Shown: positions 34,984 through 43,762 of the stretch, one piece after another | Position numbering within the stretch: position 1 is the first letter of the stretch | How the letters are laid out: the number at the start of each line of letters is the position of its first letter | NCBI RefSeq assembly: GCF_035207705.1 | Contig: NZ_CP128187.1 | Coordinates: 4,712,001 to 4,776,000, forward strand | Origin: Maribacter sp. BPC-D8 | Lineage (GTDB): Bacteria > Bacteroidota > Bacteroidia > Flavobacteriales > Flavobacteriaceae | DNA length: 64,000 nucleotides | Direction of reading: 5' to 3' | Made by a program: the position numbers and the translations under genes | The notes under the pieces: model-generated | Database searches by the model: none | The model's input: only the letters and a program-made list of their open reading frames with translations | What the model was told of the DNA's origin: nothing

Positions 34984-35089
34984 CATTTTTCATTTTTCAT
35001 TTTTCAACTTTTGCTAATTGCTAATTGCTAATTGCTAATTGCTAATTGCTAATTGCTAATTGCTAATTGCTAATTGCTAATTGCTAATT
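34984..35089. repeat. 7-bp tandem repeats: CATTTTT x3 and GCTAATT x11
   Basis: Three CATTTTT units (34984-35004) are followed by eleven perfect GCTAATT units (35013-35089). The last T of the array is the first base, on the plus strand, of the stop codon (TCA, 35089-35091) of the minus-strand gene, so the array abuts that gene's 3' end exactly. Not coding. Confidence 0.95.
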
Positions 35090-35694
35090 CATTTCCTATT
35101 CTTCTTAGGCTTACAGGTCATGCAAAAATCAGAAAGTGCGTTGATTTCATCTACCACTTTGTTGTGTTCTTTCTGTAACATTTCAGAATCCTTACCAAAA
35201 TCGGTGGCTTTAAAGACTTGTGCACTTACGGTGTTCATTTCTTCTTGTAGCTCGTTGAAAATAGGTTGAAATAAACTGGAGTCACTAAAAGCCCCTTTTT
35301 CCTCATAGATTTTCTTGCGTATTTTTCTGGAGTATAGTTCTACCAAATCAAAATCATACCGTCCGAATTGTAATAGCTGGTTCGCTGTCAAAGAATCTGG
35401 AGCAACCAAAACAGCCAGGTTCTTTTGAAAAATGGCTTTTACTTTACTATTGAAGTTCTTGGTAAACATGAAGGATACTGAATTCATGTTAAAGCTGAAA
35501 TCGATTTTAGCGCCCGAATAAATAGAATAGGAGGTAAGGGCAGCATTAATTTCCGATTCCGGAGATTGGTAGTCGCTCAGTTGTAACTCGTAATCGGGAG
35601 TCCATTGCATTGGTTCTTGCGCTATTACCAATGAAGATGAGAGTGCTATGAATAAAGTAAAGATGATTTTTTTCAAGGGAATTGTATTTTCCAT
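35089..35694 (-). CDS. Secreted protein of unknown function
   Basis: 201 residues with a signal peptide (KKIIFTLFIALSSSLVIAQ). The mature part begins MQWTPDYELQLSDYQSPESEIN and has an amphipathic helical C-terminal half ending in a CMTC pair and a basic KPKKNRK tail. I do not recognise the family. Its stop codon lies at the edge of an 11-copy heptamer array. Confidence 0.75.
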   Translation of the reverse strand: MENTIPLKKIIFTLFIALSSSLVIAQEPMQWTPDYELQLSDYQSPESEINAALTSYSIYSGAKIDFSFNMNSVSFMFTKNFNSKVKAIFQKNLAVLVAPDSLTANQLLQFGRYDFDLVELYSRKIRKKIYEEKGAFSDSSLFQPIFNELQEEMNTVSAQVFKATDFGKDSEMLQKEHNKVVDEINALSDFCMTCKPKKNRK

Positions 35695-35763
35695 CGAATG
35701 TACTATAAAAAATAATCTGTAAAGTGGCTAACTAGGTTTTTGAGTATTAAAGTTTGTTAAAAC

Positions 35764-36399
35764 CTACAACTGGAATTCGGTCTGGTTAGTGCCAGTATCA
35801 AAAATATTTGGGTAGTGCTCGCGTGCATTACGTTCCATAAATTCCATCGGTACATCTTCAAAATGCCCGTAGTCTTCTAGGTACTCCATAAACTGTGTTC
35901 CGTCTGAACTGAATTCTTGTAATATGGAATCATTTTCTCCGTCAAAATCTAAAGGCGCTACATTAAGCATTTCACATAACGATGCATTGAATGTAGGGGA
36001 GAGCTTCAGCCATTTATCATTTATAAAGGCATCGACCATACCATGAGGAGTAAGTTCATTAGATCCGAATTTCTCTATTAATCGTTCTACGCCAATATGA
36101 TTTTTAACTTTCGCCAAATGAATTCTCGCAGGTATACCAAGGGCACGAAGTCCCGCAATTAAGATGATGGACTTATCAATACAATGACCTTTTGGGCGTT
36201 TTGCAATTTCACTGGCTCGGTATTTCTCTTTATTGAAACTTAAGCTGTATGGATCGTATCGCCATGCATCACGTACTTTGTTGTATAGTGCAATAGAAAT
36301 TTCTTTCTCAGAAAGTGAAGTGTTTTTAAATTCAGAAACCAAGTCTTGAATCTCGTCACTTTCATAATCAAAAAAATAGGTAGGGGATAGGAAATCCAT
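35764..36399 (-). CDS. Transglutaminase-like (papain-fold) protein
   Basis: A 211-residue cytoplasmic-type protein with a transglutaminase-like core: KGHCIDKSIILIAGLRALGIPAR carries the Cys (about residue 73), TPHGMVDAFINDKWLKLSPT carries the His. The usual third residue (Asp in DPT) is Ser in LSPTFN, so activity is uncertain. Such proteins in small genes are often peptidases or acyltransferases. Read on its own on the minus strand. Confidence 0.75.
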   Translation of the reverse strand: MDFLSPTYFFDYESDEIQDLVSEFKNTSLSEKEISIALYNKVRDAWRYDPYSLSFNKEKYRASEIAKRPKGHCIDKSIILIAGLRALGIPARIHLAKVKNHIGVERLIEKFGSNELTPHGMVDAFINDKWLKLSPTFNASLCEMLNVAPLDFDGENDSILQEFSSDGTQFMEYLEDYGHFEDVPMEFMERNAREHYPNIFDTGTNQTEFQL

Positions 36400-36514
36400 A
36401 GTATTGAAAATTAGCGAATTATTTCATGTTCAATTTACGAAATAGATTTGGCATACTCGCTTCGGCAATGGGAGACTGTTTAGATTAAGTATTTTTTCAA
36501 AAGTTTAAATCCAG
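36400..36514. other. Upstream region of the transglutaminase-like gene
   Basis: The first part of the 466-bp gap between genes at 36399 and 36866. It should hold the minus-strand promoter of the transglutaminase-like gene, but I find no clear TAnnTTTG element. The rest of the gap is repeat array. Confidence 0.4.
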
Positions 36515-36880
36515 TATTAAGTAATAAGTACAAAGTATTAAGTAAGTATTGTAAGTTAGAAAATAGAGGATAGAAAATAGAATATAGAGAATAGACTTGT
36601 TTTTATAGAGCCGTATTTAGCAAAGCTAAATTGTTGATGTTTAAGTATCCAGTATCCAAAATCAACTATATACTAACTCACTATCAAACTATCAAACGAA
36701 CAAACTATCAACTGAAAACTGAAAACTGAAAACTGAAACTGCCAACTGATACTGAATACTGAACACTAACTCACTATCAAACTAATTCACTAACAAACTA
36801 TCAACTGAATACTGATACTGCCAACTGTTACTGAATACTGAAAACTAAATCCTAACCCCTAAAACCTAGTTCCTAAATTC
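36515..36880. repeat. Composite heptad-repeat element, second copy
   Basis: Modules in order: four NNNNAAG words (36515-36542), six TAGANNN words (36557-36598), the hairpin TTTAGC-AAA-GCTAAA (36616-36630), GTATCCA/AAATCAA words, a degenerate ACTAACTC/ACTATCA section, ACTGAAA x4 (36711-36738), mixed TACTG words, and five CTANNNN words (36845-36879). The order matches 24060-24600. The last two words overlap the final codons of the truncated haemoglobin gene. Confidence 0.8.
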
Positions 36881-37267
36881 TTCCGGTCTATTCTGCCAAA
36901 TATGTATATACTGCCCTGTCGACATTCTACGCGCCATGTCTTTTGCTCTAGTCGCTAATTCACCTTCGTAGAGCTCTTCGATAGTTTCGAACCAAAGCTG
37001 TAGCCATTGTGCGAAATGATCTTGAGAAATGGTATGCTTAAGATTTTTATCGACCTTGACATGTGCCTTAGACGGACTCCCACGAAAAGTACGGACGCCA
37101 AAAAGATTCGATTCCCAGAAATCGGTGAGTTTGCTTAAGTGGGTAGGCCATTCTTCGTCTGTAATATGTCCGTTAAAAATGGGACCTAGCATTTCGTTTT
37201 GCCTTATTTTATCATAGAAAGTATGTACCAATACCCTAACATCTTCTCTATTGGTAATTTCGCTCAT
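36866..37267 (-). CDS. Truncated haemoglobin, probably group III
   Basis: 133 residues of the 2-on-2 globin fold. Proximal His in ISQDHFAQWLQLWFETI (about residue 83); the N-terminal VHTFYDKIRQNEMLGPIF and NLFGVRTFRGSPSKAHVKV segments are typical of group III. Such proteins bind O2 or NO in the cytoplasm. It lies 9 bp downstream of a cupin gene. The last codons (E-F-R-N-stop) coincide with a CTANNNN repeat array, so the C-terminus may have been reshaped by it. Confidence 0.9.
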   Translation of the reverse strand: MSEITNREDVRVLVHTFYDKIRQNEMLGPIFNGHITDEEWPTHLSKLTDFWESNLFGVRTFRGSPSKAHVKVDKNLKHTISQDHFAQWLQLWFETIEELYEGELATRAKDMARRMSTGQYIHIWQNRPEEFRN

Positions 37268-37276
37268 AGTCTTTTT

Positions 37277-37621
37277 TTAAGAATCAGCAACAACTTTTTC
37301 TACCCGTTCAGCTGCATCTTTTTTAGAAAGTGTAAGACGAACAATACTGTCAGATTTTGCTAAAAGGTCGTGCGGAACATTTGCAGCTAAGGTAATGATA
37401 TCTCCTTGCTTTAGGGTGTGATGAGCGCCTTCCACTCCGAAATCAATTTCACCTTGTACGATATGTACTATAATAGGGAAAGGAGCTTTGTGCTCTTTCA
37501 TAAGTTGCCCGTTCTTCATTAGAATTCGGATCTCTTTGGAAAACGGAGTTTCTAAAAGAACTTTAATGACAACTTTGTCATCGTTGAAATCTAAATTTTC
37601 GGTAAAAGATATCTTTTGCAT
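37277..37621 (-). CDS. Small cupin-domain protein
   Basis: A single conserved-barrel cupin of 114 residues. Motif 1 is approximated by KEHKAPFPIIVHIVQGEIDFGV and motif 2 by LKQGDIITLAANVPHDLLA, with His49, His58 and His85 as candidate ligands. Cupins next to truncated globins are frequent in Flavobacteriia and fit a role in redox or NO response, but the ligand is unknown. A minus-strand TACTTTTG -7 element (37642-37635) lies 14 bp upstream of the ATG. Confidence 0.85.
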   Translation of the reverse strand: MQKISFTENLDFNDDKVVIKVLLETPFSKEIRILMKNGQLMKEHKAPFPIIVHIVQGEIDFGVEGAHHTLKQGDIITLAANVPHDLLAKSDSIVRLTLSKKDAAERVEKVVADS

Positions 37622-37722
37622 TGTACTTTTTTTTCAAAAGTAGTAATGAACAGCAACTGGAACTATGACACTTCTCATACCAAGCCGATAACTACATACC
37701 GAATTGAAAAATACTGTTGATT

Positions 37723-38105
37723 TTAAAGCAATGCTCGCAACTTTTTATTTCTGAGTAAAACGCTTACCCACACAAGAACACCGAAAATAACCGGAAAAAT
37801 AGTTAAGGTCATATGGTCTTTATGAATTACATGAGTAGCCACTGCACCCCTAACCACGCGGTTATGAGCAAACCACCAATGAACATGGTTTTTGGCATGG
37901 CGTAAAGTACTATAGATACTACCAAAATTATGCCTAATGCCATAACATATTCTGAAGGATAGCCCATTTCTACAGCTCCTTTAACAGCCGTTTCGGTTTG
38001 TAAAACATTATTTACAGCACCCATTAAAAGCATAAAAATAACAATACCTTGTAGAATATAAGAAGTCCACAAGATACCTTTCGAGGTTTTTTTGATAGTT
38101 TCCAT
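37723..38105 (-). pseudogene. DoxX-like membrane protein, frameshifted in a G-run
   Basis: The intact frame gives only 92 residues, ending GGLLITAWLGVQWLLM. In the -1 frame the sequence continues as the expected DoxX-like C-terminus, GAVATHVIHKDHMTLT then IFPVIFGVLVWVSVLLRNKK, to a stop at 37723-37725. The break falls at four C on the plus strand (37847-37850, GGGG on the coding strand); one more G would give LGGAVATH and a normal ~127-residue four-helix membrane protein. Either a true inactivation or a homopolymer sequencing error. The family includes quinone or thiosulfate oxidoreductase-associated membrane subunits; function here unknown. Confidence 0.8.
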
Positions 38106-38201
38106 ACGGTGTAGATTGATTTGATTGTCAACTACAATGTACGTTTTATTTCATTAAAAAACAGCTAGTTACGCTATGGCGAATGGTGAAAAAAGAAGTG
38201 G

Positions 38202-38705
38202 TTATTTAAATATAAGTCCGTTCTCGGCATCAAATTGTGCTTGTTCTTCAGGCGAAAGTGCATCGCGAATAGCACGAATGGTAAAACCACCAACCACTTT
38301 GCCTTCGTCGTAGTACATCCAATCGCTAATATCGGCGTTGTTTACCGTAATGGTATCGCCCAATTGAACTTCACTGGTGTAAACCGGTTCGTTGGCAATA
38401 ATACCCATTAAAGCATTATCAATTAATTGAATATCGCCCACCCAAATATGTTCGGCACCACCATCGGCTTCGAATTTTTGTTTAATAGTGAAATATTCAA
38501 AATTAGGATTGTCGCTAGCTATTGCCTCTTTAAAATCACCTATAGAATTTTTGGCATCTATCATGGCCTGGTTCATTTTAGCATCGTCATCTTCCACATT
38601 GTACACATCTGGTTCGCCAGAGCGTTCTGTTTTATCAGCTGAGCCTTCTTTGCAAGAAGTTAGTATAAATAATAGTGATGCGATAAAAAGTAGCGATTTC
38701 TTCAT
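38202..38705 (-). CDS. DUF2314 domain lipoprotein
   Basis: 167 residues from the ATG at 38705 (MKKSLLFIASLLFILTSC, lipid Cys18); an upstream start at 38756 would displace the signal. The DUF2314 (YegJ-like) domain covers about 55-150: FEYFTIKQKFEADGGAEHIWVGDIQLIDNALMGIIANEP and the DISDWMYYDEGKVVGGFTIRAI segment. Function unknown. Confidence 0.85.
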   Translation of the reverse strand: MKKSLLFIASLLFILTSCKEGSADKTERSGEPDVYNVEDDDAKMNQAMIDAKNSIGDFKEAIASDNPNFEYFTIKQKFEADGGAEHIWVGDIQLIDNALMGIIANEPVYTSEVQLGDTITVNNADISDWMYYDEGKVVGGFTIRAIRDALSPEEQAQFDAENGLIFK

Positions 38706-38814
38706 AAGATAGGTGTCTATTTTATTTAATATGGTTTGTAGTACTATGAAGCACAACGCAATAGTACTTGTATTGTTTTATTGGATAATAGAGATTTTAA
38801 TGCCTAGTAGAAGT

Positions 38815-39543
38815 TTACTTCGGGTTTTTACCGTTTCGCGGGTCTTGTTTTAACACTTTGGCGGTAGTACGGTAAAAAGTAGGCGAGTAGGAGTAGAACT
38901 CATGAGGTTGCTCAAAAAAGGTCTCTAACGCAATGGCAAAAAGCTCCATTAAGTTAGTGCCGCCATAGTCCCTGAAAATGGTGTATTTGCCTTCACGTAT
39001 AAGTGGTATTTTTTTAGTAGCCAGTTCTTTCCAGGCGTTGAGGTCTGTATCTTTAAATGCTTTCGAAAAATACGAGCCTTTGGCGTTTTCAATGATTAAG
39101 CAATGACTGAACTCGTGTATGGCAATGTTTAATCCGTCATCGGTAATAACGAATCCTTTTTCTACAGCAGGCCACGATAAGTTTACACGCTTGGTAGCGG
39201 TATTTACATCGCCATCATACAAAACATCTCTACCGGTGTATGAATATGAAGTCGGAGTAACAAAAATGGTTTTGAAGACACTTAGAACATCTTGTTTCAG
39301 ACCAAAGGTAATCTGAACGAATGCACTAGAAATAACCAATTTCATTTCGGTGGTAAGTTCAAAACCTTCTGTAGCATCAAAATCTGTAGTATTTACAAAT
39401 AGCAGTGTTCTCACCACAAAAGACTCTTGGTGCTTTTCAGATAATGCAGCGTAATAGGAGTTCCATTTGCTGAGTACCTCATGGCATTCTTGCTTGCTAC
39501 TGGTCTTAAGAAATAAATTGACGAAAGTATGTTTGGCGTTCAA
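38815..39543 (-). CDS. MtfA-like zinc metallopeptidase
   Basis: 242 residues with the zincin motif HEFSH at 143-147 (AIHEFSHCLI) and a downstream Glu-rich helix LMELFAIALETFFEQP likely supplying the third ligand. Related to E. coli MtfA, a cytoplasmic peptidase that relieves repression by Mlc. No Mlc homologue is in view, so the substrate here is open. Confidence 0.85.
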   Translation of the reverse strand: MNAKHTFVNLFLKTSSKQECHEVLSKWNSYYAALSEKHQESFVVRTLLFVNTTDFDATEGFELTTEMKLVISSAFVQITFGLKQDVLSVFKTIFVTPTSYSYTGRDVLYDGDVNTATKRVNLSWPAVEKGFVITDDGLNIAIHEFSHCLIIENAKGSYFSKAFKDTDLNAWKELATKKIPLIREGKYTIFRDYGGTNLMELFAIALETFFEQPHEFYSYSPTFYRTTAKVLKQDPRNGKNPK

Positions 39544-39614
39544 GTAATTGGTTTGGTTGAAAGTGTGGTTCGGTAAATAATTATTACAAAAAAATGCGGA
39601 GGGTAAAATTAGTG

Positions 39615-40103
39615 TTATTCGGTGATAACAACACTACCAATAAGTTCATTTTCGGTAGGTTTTTCAAACCAAGTTTCCATAAAGTCAAAATTCTCTTGGC
39701 TAACTTCAAACTCAAATGTAACTCCTTTTTCGGTGTTGCGCTGTTGTACACGTTGCCATCTGGTATTTTTTGAAATATCTAAAAAGTGAAGTTTAATTTC
39801 GAACCCATTAGATGCCGCAAAAGCTCTAAATTTTTCGCGGTGTTCAAATTTAGATAATCCCAAGTCTAAAATAGCATCAGTATTTGATTCTTCTAATTGC
39901 GTTACCACATTTAAAATCATTGTTTCTGCCCGCTCAATACGCTCTAAAAACCATTCTAATCCGTCAGTTTCAGTTTTGTCTGGTAGAAATAGGGTATTGT
40001 TCCAAGTATCTATAGAGAAAATTACACCTTTAGTTTTCTTTTTTAGTTCATTTGAATAGGTTGTTTTACCTGAACCTGTATTACCGACGATGAGGTGTAG
40101 CAT
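39615..40103 (-). CDS. P-loop kinase-like ATPase (AAA_33 type)
   Basis: 162 residues with Walker A GNTGSGKTT (7-15), an Asp-Thr-Trp strand (IFSIDTWNN) after it, and a DILDLGLSKFEHREKFR segment where polynucleotide-kinase-like proteins hold their second acidic motif. The LID-like region is KNTRWQRVQQRN. It probably phosphorylates a small molecule or nucleic acid end; the substrate is unknown. Confidence 0.8.
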   Translation of the reverse strand: MLHLIVGNTGSGKTTYSNELKKKTKGVIFSIDTWNNTLFLPDKTETDGLEWFLERIERAETMILNVVTQLEESNTDAILDLGLSKFEHREKFRAFAASNGFEIKLHFLDISKNTRWQRVQQRNTEKGVTFEFEVSQENFDFMETWFEKPTENELIGSVVITE

Positions 40104-40139
40104 GAGTTTTACTTTAAATTTAAGTATTACACTATTGTT

Positions 40140-40655
40140 CTATTCAACGCTAAAACTCTTTTCGATCAAATCAAACCCTGGCTTGTTTGTGGCGTTATCT
40201 TCCGTAGCTTGTTGTATTAGAATTGCAAAAGTTTTATCGCCCTTATAAAAGAAGTGAATATCCCCTTCATGATCAAGGCCTAGAATACTTGCCGTAAACT
40301 TTAATGAAGTGGAATTTATATCGTTAAATGAACCTTCAGCAACACTTTTAAAGTTGAGCTTAGAATTTTTATAGATGATATTATTCTCTAATTCTTCTTT
40401 ATAGATATCTACCCATTCATTTAAATCCATCTCACCATTCACCCAAGTTATGGTTATAATGCCGCTAGAATCAAAACCATCTTTTTCGACAGATAAATAA
40501 TACCCGAGGTCATCTATATTTTCTTCATCAGTAATTCCCCAACCTGTGGGGCTGGTTATTGAAACTCCATCTCTTTCAAATTTTGCAGGTTTACTTTCGC
40601 TACAAGAAGTTAAGAATAGAAATATGGATGCTATTAATATTAGTGGTTTTTTCAT
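40140..40655 (-). CDS. Putative lipoprotein
   Basis: 171 residues starting MKKPLILIASIFLFLTSC (lipid Cys18); the upstream TTG start is less likely. The mature domain (GVSITSPTGWGITDEENID...YYLSVEKDGFDSSGIITITWVNGEMDLNEWVDIYKEEL) resembles small PsbP/DUF1795-like folds that begin with a PxGW segment. Function unknown. Confidence 0.7.
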   Translation of the reverse strand: MKKPLILIASIFLFLTSCSESKPAKFERDGVSITSPTGWGITDEENIDDLGYYLSVEKDGFDSSGIITITWVNGEMDLNEWVDIYKEELENNIIYKNSKLNFKSVAEGSFNDINSTSLKFTASILGLDHEGDIHFFYKGDKTFAILIQQATEDNATNKPGFDLIEKSFSVE

Positions 40656-40708
40656 GTTGTTGGTTTTCAAAGAGAATTGATGTTTTTTAATGAAATATAT
40701 AAAACCGA

Positions 40709-41245
40709 TTAATGTTTTAATTTTCGTTTACTTTTAAAATAATCATATATCCATAATAATAGTAATATGAACGCTGCAATGAATGAAAGATAGCTTGTTG
40801 TTAAATTCAAAGCGATTACATTTAAATTATAGTCTATAATTGGAATTTCAACATTATTGGAAATACGACCACCTAAAATATTTATTTCTGGTTTTATACC
40901 TAAAAAACTATTCTGCTTAATTTTTTTCTGAAAATACTGTCTTTCAGCATCGATGATAATTTTCTTATTAATTTCAAGAGAAGAAACGAGTTCCATTCCT
41001 TTGTCAAAATCAATATATAAATATTTTATTTTGAATTTCTTTTTTGGAAATTCAGAGAATTCTAGTCTTATATCATCTGTCTTTTCATAATCGGATATTT
41101 TTGGTTCAAATGATGCTATCGTCAATTTTTTAGAGATGATATCACCTTTATATAACCTTTTCTTGGATTCACTATTATAATACAGGCCAACTAATAGAAG
41201 AGTTATTATAAGTATTAAATAAGTTAACGATTCAATTCTTTTCAT
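40709..41245 (-). CDS. Uncharacterised membrane protein with two helices
   Basis: 178 residues with transmembrane helices at about 7-23 and 147-168 and a ~120-residue extracytoplasmic domain between them, followed by a basic tail (FKSKRKLKH). Very AT-rich. I do not recognise the family. Confidence 0.6.
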   Translation of the reverse strand: MKRIESLTYLILIITLLLVGLYYNSESKKRLYKGDIISKKLTIASFEPKISDYEKTDDIRLEFSEFPKKKFKIKYLYIDFDKGMELVSSLEINKKIIIDAERQYFQKKIKQNSFLGIKPEINILGGRISNNVEIPIIDYNLNVIALNLTTSYLSFIAAFILLLLWIYDYFKSKRKLKH

Positions 41246-41343
41246 TCAATTAAATGAACGTGATAATTTTAGTTGTTATTGTTTGTTAGTGAAATTAGAC
41301 TGGTTTTACAAAATTCATACAAAAGGACCATAACTGAAGTTTA

Positions 41344-41634
41344 TTAATTTGGAGTAGGACCATGAAAACCAAACAGCATTAAAATCCACCAACCAATACC
41401 AGTAAAAAGCAACAATAAGGTAATCAAAGTAGTAAGTAAAGGTAAAGCCGAAATAAAAATATAGCTACGTCCAAGTTTTTTTACTAAACCCAAAATCAAT
41501 AAAGCAAGAGTTGTTAAGATAGAAAACATTAAGTATGGAATTAATTTATCAATTCCGTACTTTGAATAGGCTAAGTATACTAACAAGAAAAATAGCAATG
41601 AATTTAAAATTGGCGTATAAATACGAGTAATCAT
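41344..41634 (-). CDS. Small membrane protein
   Basis: 96 residues with three hydrophobic helices (about 8-24, 31-50, 57-90), ending GWWILMLFGFHGPTPN. No known domain. It lies in a run of small minus-strand accessory genes. Confidence 0.6.
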   Translation of the reverse strand: MITRIYTPILNSLLFFLLVYLAYSKYGIDKLIPYLMFSILTTLALLILGLVKKLGRSYIFISALPLLTTLITLLLLFTGIGWWILMLFGFHGPTPN

Positions 41635-41748
41635 AAGATTAATTGCTTTGCGATTAAAGGCTCAATACCAAATTAGGTTTGACTTTATTGATTTTTCGTC
41701 ATCACTTATTTAATAGGTTGTTTAACAATATTTGATTAGCAAATATAT

Positions 41749-42207
41749 CTACCCATTAGCAACTTTAGCCTGCTCTTCTAAATCAGCAATATTTTCAAAT
41801 TTTTTAAGCGGTAGTTCTTTATTGGTCGCTTTTATTTCAGCAACTAAGGCAAGAATTAAATCTAGGGGTTTTGCTTCATAACCGAACATCTTTTGGTCGA
41901 ATTCGATACCAGCGAGTATTCCGTCATTTTCCATGCCTACACCCCAATTTTCTATAAAATCTACTAATGCTATTTCAGTAAGTTGGTAGTTCGCCCAATG
42001 GTTTATAGTACAAGATTTCGCTCTGGCACTTTCTGCCCAAAAACAAAGTACACCAACAGGTTTGTCATTTTCATCATCATACTGTACAGAGGCTGAGGTA
42101 GCAAAACCTTCATGATTTTGTAGCGCATAAACAATGTTTGTTTCACAAACCGTTTTTATAAATTTTTGGTATCTATTGGTAATTATATCTGAGCCTTGTT
42201 GTTCCAT
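41749..42207 (-). CDS. DUF2750 domain protein
   Basis: A 152-residue soluble protein with the DUF2750 pattern: NRYQKFIKTVCETNIVYALQNHEGFATSASVQYDD, VGVLCFWAESARAKSC and WANYQLTEIALVDFIENWGVGMENDGILAGIEFD. The family is small, cytoplasmic and of unknown function, often in mobile or accessory contexts. Confidence 0.8.
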   Translation of the reverse strand: MEQQGSDIITNRYQKFIKTVCETNIVYALQNHEGFATSASVQYDDENDKPVGVLCFWAESARAKSCTINHWANYQLTEIALVDFIENWGVGMENDGILAGIEFDQKMFGYEAKPLDLILALVAEIKATNKELPLKKFENIADLEEQAKVANG

Positions 42208-42285
42208 GTTTATAAAAAGTGTTTTTATTGAAGATTTGAGCGAAGTTAGAATTATTTTATTCTTAGACTTAAATAATTAGCCTTG

Positions 42286-42801
42286 TTAGTTATGCTCTAA
42301 ATATTCAATCGGGTTTAAATAGAACATCTTTTTCCAACCCTGTCTGTCAGAATCTAGTTGCCAAACGTATGGTATAATGGTCAAAATAGAATAATGTAAA
42401 TGTGGCGATTTACCCGCTGCGTTACCACTTGTACCAACGGTACCAATTTTTGAATTTGTATTTACAAATGAAAGTGAAGTCGTGTTTAATTCATTTAAAT
42501 GAGCATAATAATGCAAGCGCCATTTTGGACCAAGAACTAAAACAAATTTGCCACCCATACTTATCTCGCCGGCATAGAGTACCAAACCATTAGTTGAAGA
42601 ATTAATATCCGTTCCCTTTTTTGCGAAAATATCTACACCCTTATGCGTAACAGATTTCCCCCAGGGATAAAACCAAAATGATTTAGAATTGTAGTCAGAT
42701 TTTGTTGCTCCTTGAACAGGCATTTTTAAATGCTGCGGAATCAAATAACCGATAATAAGAATTACTACTATACTGATTAAGACTTTCTTTCTTTTCTTCA
42801 A
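42286..42801 (-). CDS. M23-family peptidoglycan endopeptidase
   Basis: 171 residues with an N-terminal signal anchor (about 7-22) and a LytM-type fold. Zinc ligands are H53 and D57 (HKGVD) and H136 (HLHY, 134-136), with H97/H101 in HYYAHL completing the site. It should cleave peptidoglycan cross-links in the periplasm. Complete in motifs but short. Confidence 0.88.
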   Translation of the reverse strand: MKKRKKVLISIVVILIIGYLIPQHLKMPVQGATKSDYNSKSFWFYPWGKSVTHKGVDIFAKKGTDINSSTNGLVLYAGEISMGGKFVLVLGPKWRLHYYAHLNELNTTSLSFVNTNSKIGTVGTSGNAAGKSPHLHYSILTIIPYVWQLDSDRQGWKKMFYLNPIEYLEHN

Positions 42802-42892
42802 TACCGACTTGGGTTGTAGTTGATGTCAACGTTTTTTTGAACATCATAAAGATACAAGCCTGATTATAAACAACAAGTTCTCGTTTATAATT

Positions 42893-43738
42893 TTATAATG
42901 ACGGACTTGGGGGCGGTGGCAAACCTTCGTTCTTGTTAGTGGTTAAAATTTCACCATTTTCAAGAAAAGAAATAAGTTCGGTTGCTTTGCTTACAACCTT
43001 TTCAATATTGCCATTTTCATTAACTACAATGTGAGTAGGATAGGCTTTGGCGAAAAGTTTATTTTCAATAAAATCTTCTTGATTGGGTATGGTTTTATAG
43101 TTAAACACTTTTTTGGACAAGAATCTATCTAATGCAGCTTTATCGTCTATCGCCAAACTTATAAATTCAACATTCTCTCGTTGCTTATATTCGTCAACTA
43201 ATGTATTCAATTCAGGAAACTCAGCTACACAAGGTTTGCAATTAATAAACCAACATTTAAAAACTAACACTTTACCTTTTGTGTTTTCATTGGTATATTC
43301 TTTTCCATCTAGATCTGTAAAGCTAAAATCAGGAAAAGGAGTTCCTTCCATTTTAAATTTTGTGTATATATTTTCTGAAGCTGGTTTAATAATTTCTCGA
43401 ATTTTGTTGTCTGCAGAAGCGCTTAATTTGTATAGTTTATATTTTCTTACACTATCAGGTGCTATGAGTTTTAAGGCGATATAATCACCAGTGGACAATA
43501 AGTTTAGAAAATTGTCTTTGGTTATTGTTTCAGATTTATCGTTTATGGCAATAAATTCTGACGATAAAATGATGTTGTTTTCATGATATGGCCACCACTT
43601 TAAATTATCCAATTCTAAAGCATTTACATCTACATCTGCCCTTTGTGCTGTAGTTTCGGTATTCCTAGTTTTTGCTTGTTTATTTTCTTTACAAGAAGTA
43701 ATACAAATAAGAAGTAGTAGAATTAGTAGGTTTTTCAT
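42893..43738 (-). CDS. TlpA-like thioredoxin-fold lipoprotein
   Basis: 281 residues: a lipoprotein signal (MKNLLILLLLICITSC, Cys16), an N-terminal helper domain to about 130, and a TlpA/AhpC-TSA thioredoxin fold with C167-K-P-C170 in KCWFINCKPCVAEFPEL plus the cis-Pro strand AKAYPTHIVVNENG. Probable periplasmic thiol-disulfide reductase. The odd C-terminal tail is proline-rich (PPPPSPSL). Confidence 0.88.
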   Translation of the reverse strand: MKNLLILLLLICITSCKENKQAKTRNTETTAQRADVDVNALELDNLKWWPYHENNIILSSEFIAINDKSETITKDNFLNLLSTGDYIALKLIAPDSVRKYKLYKLSASADNKIREIIKPASENIYTKFKMEGTPFPDFSFTDLDGKEYTNENTKGKVLVFKCWFINCKPCVAEFPELNTLVDEYKQRENVEFISLAIDDKAALDRFLSKKVFNYKTIPNQEDFIENKLFAKAYPTHIVVNENGNIEKVVSKATELISFLENGEILTTNKNEGLPPPPSPSL

Positions 43739-43762
43739 TTTATAATTTTTTCAACCGTTTTT

